Positions 17,218-26,050 of a stretch of 30,851 bases of DNA are shown piece after piece. Both the position numbers and the translations under genes were made by a program. The stretch covers positions 1 to 30,851 of the forward strand of contig JAZONR010000075.1 of assembly GCA_045654645.1 (NCBI GenBank). Reading direction: 5' to 3'. Under the pieces are notes generated by a model. That model was not told the DNA's origin, made no database searches, and saw only the letters and a program-made list of their open reading frames with translations. Numbering within the stretch: the stretch's first letter is position 1; every line of letters begins with the position of its first letter. The DNA comes from HGM04593 sp045654645. Lineage in GTDB: Bacteria; Bacteroidota; Bacteroidia; Bacteroidales; Bacteroidaceae.

Positions 17218-18132
17218 ATGGAGAGTAGATTAATCATAAGACACATAAGCGAACAGCAGGGCGCCGGCAACGAAATCATCCAGCAGATAATCCCGGCCAC
17301 AGAGCTCGTCCCCGGAGCCGAGTTCTCCATTATGAACGGGCACACCCTCCAAGTGAATGCCATTGATGAGATTGAGCTCTCCTTTACCTTCAATGGCCGA
17401 AACTACAGCCTGAACAAACGCTGGCAAGTGGTGGGCACCATAAAGCAGGCCGTTGAGGAGAACAACACCACAACATTCTATCGCCTGACCTTCCATTTCG
17501 AGAACGAATACACCGACACCCAATGGAACGTAAAGAGACTTGCAGAGCTGCTGGCCTCAATGAGAGAAAACAGCACAAAAGGAGAGCTTTGGAAGAATAT
17601 CCCTGTTGGACAGGAGGTGATGCACATAATGAAGGACCTATCACCCGAAAGAGACAGCGAGATAACCCCCGGAATGAGGGAATACATCTGCGAACAGATA
17701 ATCAATGACGAGATGATTGACAAGCGCGATGCAATACGCCTTGCCCTCTCGTTCTATGAATACTATATGATATCAGTCTCAAGGGCAACCGAGGATGAAG
17801 AGCGCGAGGCCGAGTGCGACACCTCTTCTTTCAATGAAATCTGTTCCGATGCAGCCGAATATCAGTGGCTGCTGAACTGCCCATTGGAAGAACACGCCAC
17901 CGAGGTGTGGCAACGCCTTGGACTGTTGAAGCACGACCCTGTGCAGCTGGAGCCCCGGTGGGAGAAAAACATCTACCAGGTGGAGAGCGAGTGCGAAGAG
18001 CTTCTGAAGGACGAGATGCGAGGAATGGGTTTCTGCTTCAGATACTGGTTCACAAAGAGGAACATCCTAAAAAAATATGGCATCGAATGGAAAACCCCAA
18101 CAATAATGAACCCGGGAGTAATATTTGACTGA
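17218..18132 (+). CDS. Protein of unknown function
   Basis: With the start at 17218 the protein has 304 aa; an in-frame ATG at 17188 would add ten residues but lies before the likely transcription start. No signal peptide or membrane segment is visible. The N-terminal about 110 residues look beta-rich (GAEFSIMNGHTLQVNAIDEI; ELSFTFNGRNYSL), and the rest is helical and acidic (MREYICEQIINDEMIDKRDA; LSFYEYYMISVSRATEDEER). I recognise no family. The stop is 8 nt before the YwqG-like gene, so the two are co-transcribed and may act together. Confidence 0.8.
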   Translation: MESRLIIRHISEQQGAGNEIIQQIIPATELVPGAEFSIMNGHTLQVNAIDEIELSFTFNGRNYSLNKRWQVVGTIKQAVEENNTTTFYRLTFHFENEYTDTQWNVKRLAELLASMRENSTKGELWKNIPVGQEVMHIMKDLSPERDSEITPGMREYICEQIINDEMIDKRDAIRLALSFYEYYMISVSRATEDEEREAECDTSSFNEICSDAAEYQWLLNCPLEEHATEVWQRLGLLKHDPVQLEPRWEKNIYQVESECEELLKDEMRGMGFCFRYWFTKRNILKKYGIEWKTPTIMNPGVIFD

Positions 18133-18140
18133 AAAGAACT

Positions 18141-18767
18141 ATGGCAATAGCAATAACCACACACACCACAGACGCCTCTCTGCAGGGCAAGAGCCACTGG
18201 TGGGGATTTCCCGACCTCCCCTTGGGCATAGAGTATCCCAACCGCGACGGCATTGATGAAGATGGAACAGAAGACACACTAACCTTCATTGGGCAGATAA
18301 ACCTTGAGGAGATAGCCCCCTTGGACACACAACGACTGCTTCCGAGCAAGGGAATGCTCTACTTCTTTGCCGACCTCGACTACTTCCTTGGCGACTGCGA
18401 AGCTAACTGCGAAGGGCTTGGATTCTGGTCGCAAGATGCCTTCAAAGTCATCTATTCACCCACCACAGAGAATCTCAACACCCACAAAGTCCTGTGGGCC
18501 GACGGCACCCCGGCCTGCAAACCCGCACAAGCCGTAACCTTTCACAAGGTTGCCGACAATGAAAGCGGGCACAAACTCCTTGGCACACCATACTTTGATG
18601 AAGTGGCACAGGAAGCTGCCGGCTGCATCTCCCTGCTGCAGCTCGATGATGACGAGGATTGGGGCCTTGAGCTTTTTGATATGGGCAACATTAACTTCCT
18701 CATCACCCGCAAGGCACTCAAAGCACTCGATTTCTCAAAAACAGCACTCTATTTCCACTCACTGTAA
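18141..18767 (+). CDS. DUF1963 (YwqG-like) protein
   Basis: The 208-aa protein shows the DUF1963 pattern: KSHWWGFPDLP near the start, FIGQINLEEIAPLD (about 49-62), LLPSKGMLYFFADLDYF (66-82), and near the end LLQLDDDEDWGLELFDMGNI and a closing DFSKTALYFHSL strand. Members such as Bacillus YwqG are cytoplasmic and functionally unassigned; some sit near polymorphic-toxin loci. The C-terminal part resembles the repeated fold with its QLDsD...G core. It is the second gene of a two-gene operon and is convergent with trxA. No terminator hairpin is seen in the 49-nt gap. Confidence 0.85.
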   Translation: MAIAITTHTTDASLQGKSHWWGFPDLPLGIEYPNRDGIDEDGTEDTLTFIGQINLEEIAPLDTQRLLPSKGMLYFFADLDYFLGDCEANCEGLGFWSQDAFKVIYSPTTENLNTHKVLWADGTPACKPAQAVTFHKVADNESGHKLLGTPYFDEVAQEAAGCISLLQLDDDEDWGLELFDMGNINFLITRKALKALDFSKTALYFHSL

Positions 18768-18816
18768 CAGCAAGTTTCAAAGAGACAACACGGCAGCCAT
18801 TACAGGCTAACACACA

Positions 18817-19113
18817 TCACAGGAACGCCGAAATGCGGCTCTTCAAATCCACCAGCGACACAGCACCGCTCTGTCGCCACAGCACCTCACCGCCACGGAA
18901 CAGAATCAGTGTGGGCACCGACTGGATGTGATAGGCCGCAGCTACAGTTTCGTTCTTGTCCACATCGAGCTTTATAATCCTTATCTCCTCGCCAAGTTCA
19001 CCCTTGAGCTGTTCAAGCACAGGGTGCATCATCTTACAAGGGCCACACCAGGTGGCAAAGAAATCCACCAGAACAAGCCGGTTGGCATTAATTATCTCGC
19101 TAAAAGTTTCCAT
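18817..19113 (-). CDS. trxA: Thioredoxin
   Basis: The 98-aa thioredoxin-fold protein has the redox motif WCGPCK (Cys23, Cys26), the buried region KLDVDKNE and the cis-proline loop SVPTLILFRGGE. No signal peptide is present, so it is a cytoplasmic disulfide reductase. It could supply electrons to the thioredoxin-coupled ArsC encoded at 28457, though any thioredoxin would serve. It lies 166 nt downstream of the giant STAND-type gene on the same strand, with no clear promoter or terminator in between, so read-through from that gene is possible. Confidence 0.93.
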   Translation of the reverse strand: METFSEIINANRLVLVDFFATWCGPCKMMHPVLEQLKGELGEEIRIIKLDVDKNETVAAAYHIQSVPTLILFRGGEVLWRQSGAVSLVDLKSRISAFL

Positions 19114-19279
19114 ATTATCACCTTAGTTGTTTCAATCAATTTTTCTATCACTCCAGGGCACACGCCTGAGCAGCTTCATCGGCAAGCAGCCACATCCACA
19201 ACAAGCCACAGCCAGAAAGGTTCACCACCCCGCAACGCACAAGCAACATCCTTGTTCCGCAACCTTTATACCCAAGCCC

Positions 19280-22200
19280 TTATGCCAAACCAAAGAGCAC
19301 ACGCATTATCTCAAGCACCCTACCTGCATCCCTGCGTGCACGGTCATTCGACCTACTCTTAACAGACTCATAGGTTCCATTGACCTTCTTCACCACGCTA
19401 TCATTGAAGAGAGAGAGTTGGAGCGAAGATGTCAAAATATCCACACGGCTTAAATCATTCAAATTAAGTTGAAGCAGCTTATTCCATTTATAAGGGTCGG
19501 CAACCAAACGGCAAATATAATATACCAACTGAGTGGCAAAGCCCTTTGAAGCAAGAAGATGATCCCACAAATCCTCTATCTCTTTCCACTCTCTGTTTTT
19601 CTTGTCTTGCTGCGACTTTATAATATACTCACCGCACAACTCCTCAAACACACTACGATTGCTGCCGCGTGTGATTATTTCACTAATGCGCCGAACCTCC
19701 TCTGCAGGATATTGGGGATTGTTCCTGAATGCATAGCCATAGTTCTTTATGGCATCTTTGAGACAACTGCTCTTGCCTTGGTCGTCATAGGTAAAATTGC
19801 CGTCGAACATCTCATCCATAGTGCAAATCAACGTTGGCGAATATTTGGCAAAGTAGGAGAATGTCTGCACATTGGCCTCAATCATCCAACGCTCATTCTC
19901 GCCCAACTTCAAAATCTCCAAGATGTGCTGCCTCTCGCTCTCATTCACCTCGAGAAGCGTGAAGATATCCAGTTTGCGCTCTATCTTGAGAATAGTCCAA
20001 CATTTGTTCAACGGAGCGAAATTAACCCTGCAACCCTTCTCAACCTTCAGTTCAAACTTGGTTATTCTCACATACACACTCAAATAGGCGTTAAGAGTGC
20101 GCACATTCACATTGGCGCAATTGCTTATAATCTCGTTTCTGAACTCCCGGAGCGTTGCACAAGCCACACTCATTTTATAACGCAATTTAATTTTCTTGCT
20201 CATAATGGCAGAAATCACCTCTGTCCTGTTGCGGAACGCATCAAAGCCCTCAACCGTGAAAAGACGATTCAAATAGGACTCGTTTGGAGCCACGGATATA
20301 AGAGAAATACACATTTGAATGCTTCGGTGCAGAAGTGTGGGATTTTCAGCTATATGACTGTGCATATATTCAATCATACTCTCATAGCCATTCAAGAGAA
20401 CATCAGCATCGTAGTTATTCTCCTTGTATGCTTCAGTAATAGTAGTTTCCTTCCACTTGAATGTCATATTCAGGTATGTCTGCGTCATTGCTATATTATT
20501 CGCCTCCATATAACGCTCTACCTTTTCAAAAGTAACCTTGTTATCGTGCTGCTGAAGGAACCACAATGCCTTAATATAGGAGACATTTCTCACAAGGCGG
20601 TGGTCTATTTTCAAAAGGTTATTTTCAACATCGAAGCTCATCAGGCGTCGTTGCATAGCACGGGAGAGTCCTTTTCTCACACCCTCCTTGCGAGCACTGT
20701 ATATTGTATCATACTGCACACCAATGTGATTATGAGAAGCAATATCTCCAAGCAAGGTGTAAACATCTTCATTGATAGATTTCTGCATCATCTCCAATGC
20801 AATGTAGATAAATGTTCCATCAACATAAAAGGTGTTGTGGCTCTTGAGATATTCAAGATACTCCTTGTAGGTAACAGTCATTTTCTGCTCCTCATAGACA
20901 AACTCCTCGGGGGTATCATAGCTACAAGCCTCATCAAGCAGTTTCAGGCGATAGTGATACAAATCCGCCATCATCGCAACCACCTCATCCTTGGACTTAT
21001 ATTGGGCAAACTCATTATATGCATTGATGAGTTCACTGTTCATAAGCTCAATGGCCTTTTCTCGTTTATAAACATTTTTCTCATACCCATCCACAATATA
21101 CCACAGGAACACGCTGTATATGTGATTGCATTTCGGCATCGGATACTTACTTACAAATTTATCACAGAACTTCCTCACCGCATCATAGTCCGAGAAGAGA
21201 CATCTATTCTTCATATACACCGACAGAATGCCGCTGTTGCCATTGTACTCGGGGTCGGTAATCAAATATCTCAGATTATTGTCATTGGCAATATCGTTGA
21301 ATTTCTGCTGCATCAGCAACGCAATCTTATTGCTGCAGGAATTTGAGTTGGCGCGGAACATCAGCTTGTTGATGAGTATGGCATTCTCTCGTGCACTCCT
21401 CACCTCATCATCCTTCAGTCCATACTGTTGCATATAATAGCCGGGGGCCGAGTTGCTCTCAGTTGGAAAGAATATATCTATCAGTTGCTCTATTTTCAGC
21501 TTATTCATAAGAACACCAACGGCTGCGTCGGTCAGGTTGGCGGGGTATAAATTGCGTCGACGCTTTATGATATCTATGCAACGGCGCCCATCGACGCTCC
21601 TGATTTTCATAAACTTCACAAGCGCGTTCTCATCCTTGAGTTTGCTTGCATCTCCGTCGGCAATACCCATCAACCGCATACACACGTGTGCATCGCTCTC
21701 GGTCTCGGCCTTGCCCATAAGCTGATTTTGAATAACAAAGTTTGCACCATTGGCTACCGGTTGCAACAGCTGTTCAAAGTTCAACGATTCATTCTTTAGA
21801 AGGAATGAGAGTGTGTGCCCGTCGGACAGCCCTCTGCTCTGCATCTCGCTATAGCCACGCAACGCATCATTCTCATCCAAATACTCCAGCAGTTTATTCA
21901 ATGCTATTACACGCGACGCCTTCAGGAATTCCAAATTCTCACTTATAGACACATTTCCAAACACCCCCTTTTTGTCATCAATGGAGATTACAAACTCAAA
22001 GAGTTTTGTGCGGTCGTCATAGCTTAGAGTCTTCACAATCTTGGGAACTGCTTTATAGAAATTTGCTGCAAAAGCACCACTCACAGCCCTTTTAACGTGC
22101 ACACTACGTATGCACATCTCACAAACGGCGTTGGCAGCCTCAAGGAATTTGTCATAACTATCCACAGAACTCACTGCCGCAGCCACAGCGTTGGCCAGCT

Positions 22201-24574
22201 GCACAAGGAATACCTTTTTATACACATTGTGTGGCAGTTCCTCTGCATCGGGCTGTTCCTCCGATTCTGAAAAGTCATAGTCATCCTCATCAAAAGAGAC
22301 TTTGGTATAGTCGTCCACCACTGGAGCGGCATCATTGTCGTCATCAAGGAACTGGGCCATATCATAGCCATCTAGCGTTGCCGTCTCAAGCAGTTCTATT
22401 ATCTGCAATGCGTTCATATCCTTGATGAATGGAATAACATCCACCAGGTTGAAGACATCGTGCAAATCGGAGGAGTCGAATGGCTCCTTCCATTTGCCAC
22501 CATCATCAAAAATATAATTCAGGATAATCTTCTCCTGTTTCATTGTCAATCGGCGGTTGCCGGCAGAAAGCATTGCATACACTGCACGTTTATAGAGTTC
22601 AAGAGCTGCCGGATAGATATCGGACTGCTCCTTCCGGCAATGATTATAATAGGCCAAACTTGCCTCAATGAAGTTTTTTGCCGAATTAAAGTTTCTTATC
22701 CGCGCAATGGGCAACACACTGAATATTCGGGGATACCTTCCCTCAAGGCTTGCTATTTGCACCAACACCGTTATATAAGACTTAACAGCATTTTTATCTG
22801 GCTTGCCATTCAAGAATTTATCAGCCATACTGCTATCGGGGAGAAGTTGCCTTGCAACAAGCGCCACAATGTGCATTATCTCATCATCATCCAATGTATT
22901 ACGGTCAAGGAGCAGATACCCCATTTGGGTAACGTAGCAAATGTGATGCCTTTCCAGTTCACTGTCTGTGCCCCTCTTCTGCTCACACCACTTGGCATAT
23001 GCCATCAACATTGCGTTCAAAGCCTTTGCACCGCGCCCGTTGTCATCCTTAATATTTTCAAGCACTACCTCATTGAATATGTCAAGAATATACCTGTCTA
23101 TCCACACCTTTGCACCCCTCTTGTCATCTTCCGACACAACAACAAGTCCCTTTTTACGCAAGCGCTCGACACCTGTTGTAAACAGCTCTTTTATAGCAAC
23201 CTCACGCCCGTCTGCACCCTGAATAGTACCCGACGGAACGTCCTTGCCGGCCACAAAATCATAGAGCTCGCGAATTTCGGAACTCAAACCAGTGAACCTG
23301 GACTTTGCTGCATACTTGAAATGCCCCACAAGCGAGGTGAGAAGAGCTTGATTTTCCTTGTACTCCTCCACGGCTTGATTGCGTATATCTTTGGTGTTGA
23401 TGAAGAGAGAGCCAATAGTGTAGTTTCCGGGGCGTATCTGGGCCGAAGGCAACACACCGTCGCGCACCATCTCATTTGCCATCTGACGGAAAGAGCGACT
23501 GTCGTAAATGTCGAAATTGACAATAATCTTCTTGAGTTCATTCTCAAAGGCAATGCCCTCGGTGTGGAAAATCTTTTCATAGAGTTTCTTCTTCTCATCC
23601 GACGACAAACGCCCCGAAACGGTTATTATCACACGCGTGTTACCCCACTCCTCCAGGCTAAAGCCTTTGCATCGGTTATAGCCGTTAAATTTTCGCCACA
23701 GAGAACTGTTGTTATAGTCGATGCCGGCACCGTCCTTTATAATATCATTTATATCATCAAGAAGATAAACATCGCCGCGCCCTGTAAAATCGAGTTTAAT
23801 ATCATTCAACGCTGCAACGGTATCGCAGTTGTTGTATATGTGGAAATTGTAATTCTCCCACTCGGCCCGGCTTTTCATAATCTCGAATGCAGCACGTGTC
23901 TTGCCACTGTAGGTATTTCCCTCAAGGATAACTATGGGCGAGAAATTCAGCACCCTCTCAATCTCACCGTCGAGGCTGTCTCTACGATAGTACCTGTGAT
24001 TGGATTTGCGCACTGCCCCCTGCTTAATTGAATGAAGGTGTTCGCCGTATGAGAGTTCGCGCCTCGTGAGATTATGCCCCAAGCCATTGTTGGCATTCAG
24101 AACAAGCCACTCCTTAAAGAAATTCTCAAAATTATCCTTTTCAATATACTGAACATAACGTTTGGAATCATCATACAACCTCTTCTCAAAGTTGGCACAC
24201 CCGCCATCCTCGGTGAAATATTGCACATTCACAGCCTCATCCTTGTTATCCCGGAGCGCAAACACCTTGATATAAGGACGCCCATTGAGAGATTGCAAGG
24301 ACTGCAGGTGAGCAGTGTAATACTCCCTCATTGTCTGCGGGCCAATTGTTGCATTATTGTCGGCAAGCAATATAACCAAATCACTCTCTGCAGCCTCTCT
24401 GTTTATCAGATCCTGCGTATCAGAGGCAACATCCACTATCGGACTCTCGCCATACACGCACACATCAAAATTCACATCCTGGCGATAGTTGTTAAAATCG
24501 TCAATTATCTTGGCCCACTCCTCTCTAAAAGGATTCAGCATCGATGACGCTATAAAAATCTTATACTTAACCAT
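19280..24574 (-). CDS. Giant STAND-type NTPase with N-terminal TIR/DUF4062-like domain (Avs-like candidate)
   Basis: The single 1764-aa protein has no membrane segment. Residues about 3-155 form a Rossmann-like domain resembling TIR-like/DUF4062 effectors: KYKIFIASSMLNPFREEW, FDVCVYGESP, ESDLVILLADNNATIG, TMREYYTAH and IKVFAL. A P-loop NTPase follows, with Walker A GNTYSGKT (219-226), Walker B VYLLDDIND (269-277) and a sensor-like RVIITVSGR (314-322). From about residue 400 to the end it is almost entirely helical, like the repeat sensor arms of STAND proteins, interrupted by a very acidic stretch near 745-790. This effector-STAND-repeat order is known from Avs antiphage proteins and related NLR-like proteins. 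Antiphage function here is inference. It is single-gene, intact, and flanked by trxA and adh. Confidence 0.8.
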   Translation of the reverse strand: MVKYKIFIASSMLNPFREEWAKIIDDFNNYRQDVNFDVCVYGESPIVDVASDTQDLINREAAESDLVILLADNNATIGPQTMREYYTAHLQSLQSLNGRPYIKVFALRDNKDEAVNVQYFTEDGGCANFEKRLYDDSKRYVQYIEKDNFENFFKEWLVLNANNGLGHNLTRRELSYGEHLHSIKQGAVRKSNHRYYRRDSLDGEIERVLNFSPIVILEGNTYSGKTRAAFEIMKSRAEWENYNFHIYNNCDTVAALNDIKLDFTGRGDVYLLDDINDIIKDGAGIDYNNSSLWRKFNGYNRCKGFSLEEWGNTRVIITVSGRLSSDEKKKLYEKIFHTEGIAFENELKKIIVNFDIYDSRSFRQMANEMVRDGVLPSAQIRPGNYTIGSLFINTKDIRNQAVEEYKENQALLTSLVGHFKYAAKSRFTGLSSEIRELYDFVAGKDVPSGTIQGADGREVAIKELFTTGVERLRKKGLVVVSEDDKRGAKVWIDRYILDIFNEVVLENIKDDNGRGAKALNAMLMAYAKWCEQKRGTDSELERHHICYVTQMGYLLLDRNTLDDDEIMHIVALVARQLLPDSSMADKFLNGKPDKNAVKSYITVLVQIASLEGRYPRIFSVLPIARIRNFNSAKNFIEASLAYYNHCRKEQSDIYPAALELYKRAVYAMLSAGNRRLTMKQEKIILNYIFDDGGKWKEPFDSSDLHDVFNLVDVIPFIKDMNALQIIELLETATLDGYDMAQFLDDDNDAAPVVDDYTKVSFDEDDYDFSESEEQPDAEELPHNVYKKVFLVQLANAVAAAVSSVDSYDKFLEAANAVCEMCIRSVHVKRAVSGAFAANFYKAVPKIVKTLSYDDRTKLFEFVISIDDKKGVFGNVSISENLEFLKASRVIALNKLLEYLDENDALRGYSEMQSRGLSDGHTLSFLLKNESLNFEQLLQPVANGANFVIQNQLMGKAETESDAHVCMRLMGIADGDASKLKDENALVKFMKIRSVDGRRCIDIIKRRRNLYPANLTDAAVGVLMNKLKIEQLIDIFFPTESNSAPGYYMQQYGLKDDEVRSARENAILINKLMFRANSNSCSNKIALLMQQKFNDIANDNNLRYLITDPEYNGNSGILSVYMKNRCLFSDYDAVRKFCDKFVSKYPMPKCNHIYSVFLWYIVDGYEKNVYKREKAIELMNSELINAYNEFAQYKSKDEVVAMMADLYHYRLKLLDEACSYDTPEEFVYEEQKMTVTYKEYLEYLKSHNTFYVDGTFIYIALEMMQKSINEDVYTLLGDIASHNHIGVQYDTIYSARKEGVRKGLSRAMQRRLMSFDVENNLLKIDHRLVRNVSYIKALWFLQQHDNKVTFEKVERYMEANNIAMTQTYLNMTFKWKETTITEAYKENNYDADVLLNGYESMIEYMHSHIAENPTLLHRSIQMCISLISVAPNESYLNRLFTVEGFDAFRNRTEVISAIMSKKIKLRYKMSVACATLREFRNEIISNCANVNVRTLNAYLSVYVRITKFELKVEKGCRVNFAPLNKCWTILKIERKLDIFTLLEVNESERQHILEILKLGENERWMIEANVQTFSYFAKYSPTLICTMDEMFDGNFTYDDQGKSSCLKDAIKNYGYAFRNNPQYPAEEVRRISEIITRGSNRSVFEELCGEYIIKSQQDKKNREWKEIEDLWDHLLASKGFATQLVYYICRLVADPYKWNKLLQLNLNDLSRVDILTSSLQLSLFNDSVVKKVNGTYESVKSRSNDRARRDAGRVLEIMRVLFGLA

Positions 24575-24870
24575 AATATGCTTGGTTTATGCAGTTCATA
24601 GTAAATTGCCATAAAGATAGTAACAAACGAGCGAGAAATACGAAGCTTGCCTCACTATTTTTCACAGCAAGTGAAGGATATTCTTCGAGGTTTACCTCAA
24701 AGATATAACAAAATTCACAACCCACACCCGCTTAACGCCAAAAGTTAGAAACCACAAAACCACTTCACCGCTTTTGGAGCATAGCTTCATTACCCGCACA
24801 CAAGAGTGCACACACAGAAGTAAATGTTGTTTTTCTTTTTGAAAGGCAAGCATTGTAACAGGAAATAGAG
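24575..24870. other. Divergent intergenic region between the STAND gene and the alcohol dehydrogenase
   Basis: It carries a possible leftward -7 box TATCTTTA (24612-24619, minus strand) 38 nt from the STAND start and a small perfect dyad GAGGT-TT-ACCTC (24687-24698). I see no credible gene or RNA in it. Confidence 0.35.
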
Positions 24871-24878
24871 TACCTTTG
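24871..24878 (+). promoter_or_regulatory. -7 box of the alcohol dehydrogenase gene
   Basis: TACCTTTG matches the consensus exactly and lies 57 nt before the chosen start at 24935. The nearest TTG (24853-24855) is a little too close for an ideal -33. Confidence 0.5.
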
Positions 24879-24934
24879 CAATAGATGCCTGCAAATAGAC
24901 TATTTGAATGGTCAAAAAAAACGGATTAAAATTT

Positions 24935-25966
24935 ATGAAAGCATATACATACATAGAAAAAGGAAAGTTCGCTTTGGTGGATAAGCCTAAGCCCGAACTT
25001 ATTGAGCCCACAGATGCCATTGTTCGCGTAACGATGAGCAGCATCTGCAGCAGCGATCTCCACATCAAGCACGGAAGCGTGCCTCGTGCCATTCCTGGCA
25101 TCACTGTGGGGCACGAAATGGTGGGCGTGGTAGAAGAAGTGGGAGCAGAAGTTACCAATGTAAAGCCCGGCGATAGAGTAACGGTGAATGTGGAGACCTT
25201 CTGCGGCGAGTGCTTCTTCTGCAAGAACGGCTATGTAAACAACTGCACCCACCCCAACGGCGGTTGGGCATTGGGGTGCCGCATCGATGGCGGACAGACC
25301 GGGCACGTCAGAATCCCGTTAGCCGACAATGGCTTAAATCACATCCCCGATAGCGTTACCGATGAACAAGCCCTGCTTGTGGGCGATGTGTTGGCAACAG
25401 GCTATTGGGCAGCCCGCATATCAGAGATAACCCAAGAAGACACAGTGCTGATAATAGGAGCGGGCCCCACAGGACTATGCACCCTGCAGTGCGTGATGCT
25501 GAAACAACCTAAACGCATCATAGTGTGCGAGAAGTCCAAGGAGCGAAGAGAATTTGTGCAGACACACCACCCCAATGTGCTGCTCACCACCCCCAAAGAG
25601 TGCAAGGATTTTGTAATGGAGAACAGCGACCACTGCGGTGCCGACCGAGTGCTGGAAGTAGCCGGAGGCGATGACACCTTCCGCCTCGCGTGGGAGTGCG
25701 CCCGGGCAAATGCCATCGTAACTGTGGTAGCACTTTATGACCAGGCACAGACGCTCCCCCTGCCCCGGATGTATGGCAAGAACCTCACCTTCAAGACCGG
25801 CGGCGTAGACGGCTGCGATTGCAAAGAGATACTCCACCTCATTGAGCAAGGCAAGATAGATACCACCCCACTCATCACCCACCGTTTCCCATTGAGCGAG
25901 ATTGAGGAAGCCTACCGCATCTTCGAGAACAAATTGGATGGAGTGATAAAGGTGGCTATAGTTTGA
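24935..25966 (+). CDS. Zinc-dependent alcohol dehydrogenase family protein (MDR superfamily)
   Basis: I start at ATG 24935 (MKAYTYIEKGKF), the usual N-terminus for the family, giving 343 aa; an in-frame start at 24908 adds nine unlikely residues. The catalytic zinc site is SICSSDLH with GHEMVG, and the structural-zinc loop is CGECFFCKNGYVNNC. The NAD(P) Rossmann motif is IIGAGPTGLCTL, followed by ICEKSK-type contact sequence (IVCEKSKERR). Members oxidise secondary alcohols, diols or sugars such as sorbitol and threonine; the substrate cannot be told from sequence. It is a single gene with its own promoter, with no metabolic neighbours to narrow its role. Confidence 0.92.
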   Translation: MKAYTYIEKGKFALVDKPKPELIEPTDAIVRVTMSSICSSDLHIKHGSVPRAIPGITVGHEMVGVVEEVGAEVTNVKPGDRVTVNVETFCGECFFCKNGYVNNCTHPNGGWALGCRIDGGQTGHVRIPLADNGLNHIPDSVTDEQALLVGDVLATGYWAARISEITQEDTVLIIGAGPTGLCTLQCVMLKQPKRIIVCEKSKERREFVQTHHPNVLLTTPKECKDFVMENSDHCGADRVLEVAGGDDTFRLAWECARANAIVTVVALYDQAQTLPLPRMYGKNLTFKTGGVDGCDCKEILHLIEQGKIDTTPLITHRFPLSEIEEAYRIFENKLDGVIKVAIV

Positions 25967-26050
25967 TTACAACATATTAACTTTACATAAAATACGTAAA
26001 CAATATAACCCACGATGTAAGGACTATACTATTTTCAATCTAAATTAAGC

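Noticed and set aside
19559..21346. 595-codon open frame antisense to the giant STAND gene
   Set aside because: It lies wholly within the 1764-aa gene on the opposite strand, has no domain I recognise, and its composition (many Ile, His and Leu) is what antisense of a Lys/Asp/Asn-rich gene gives.
22460..24031. 523-codon open frame antisense to the STAND gene
   Set aside because: It is a shadow of the NTPase coding region, which has clear Walker motifs; the antisense product lacks family-like motifs and a promoter.
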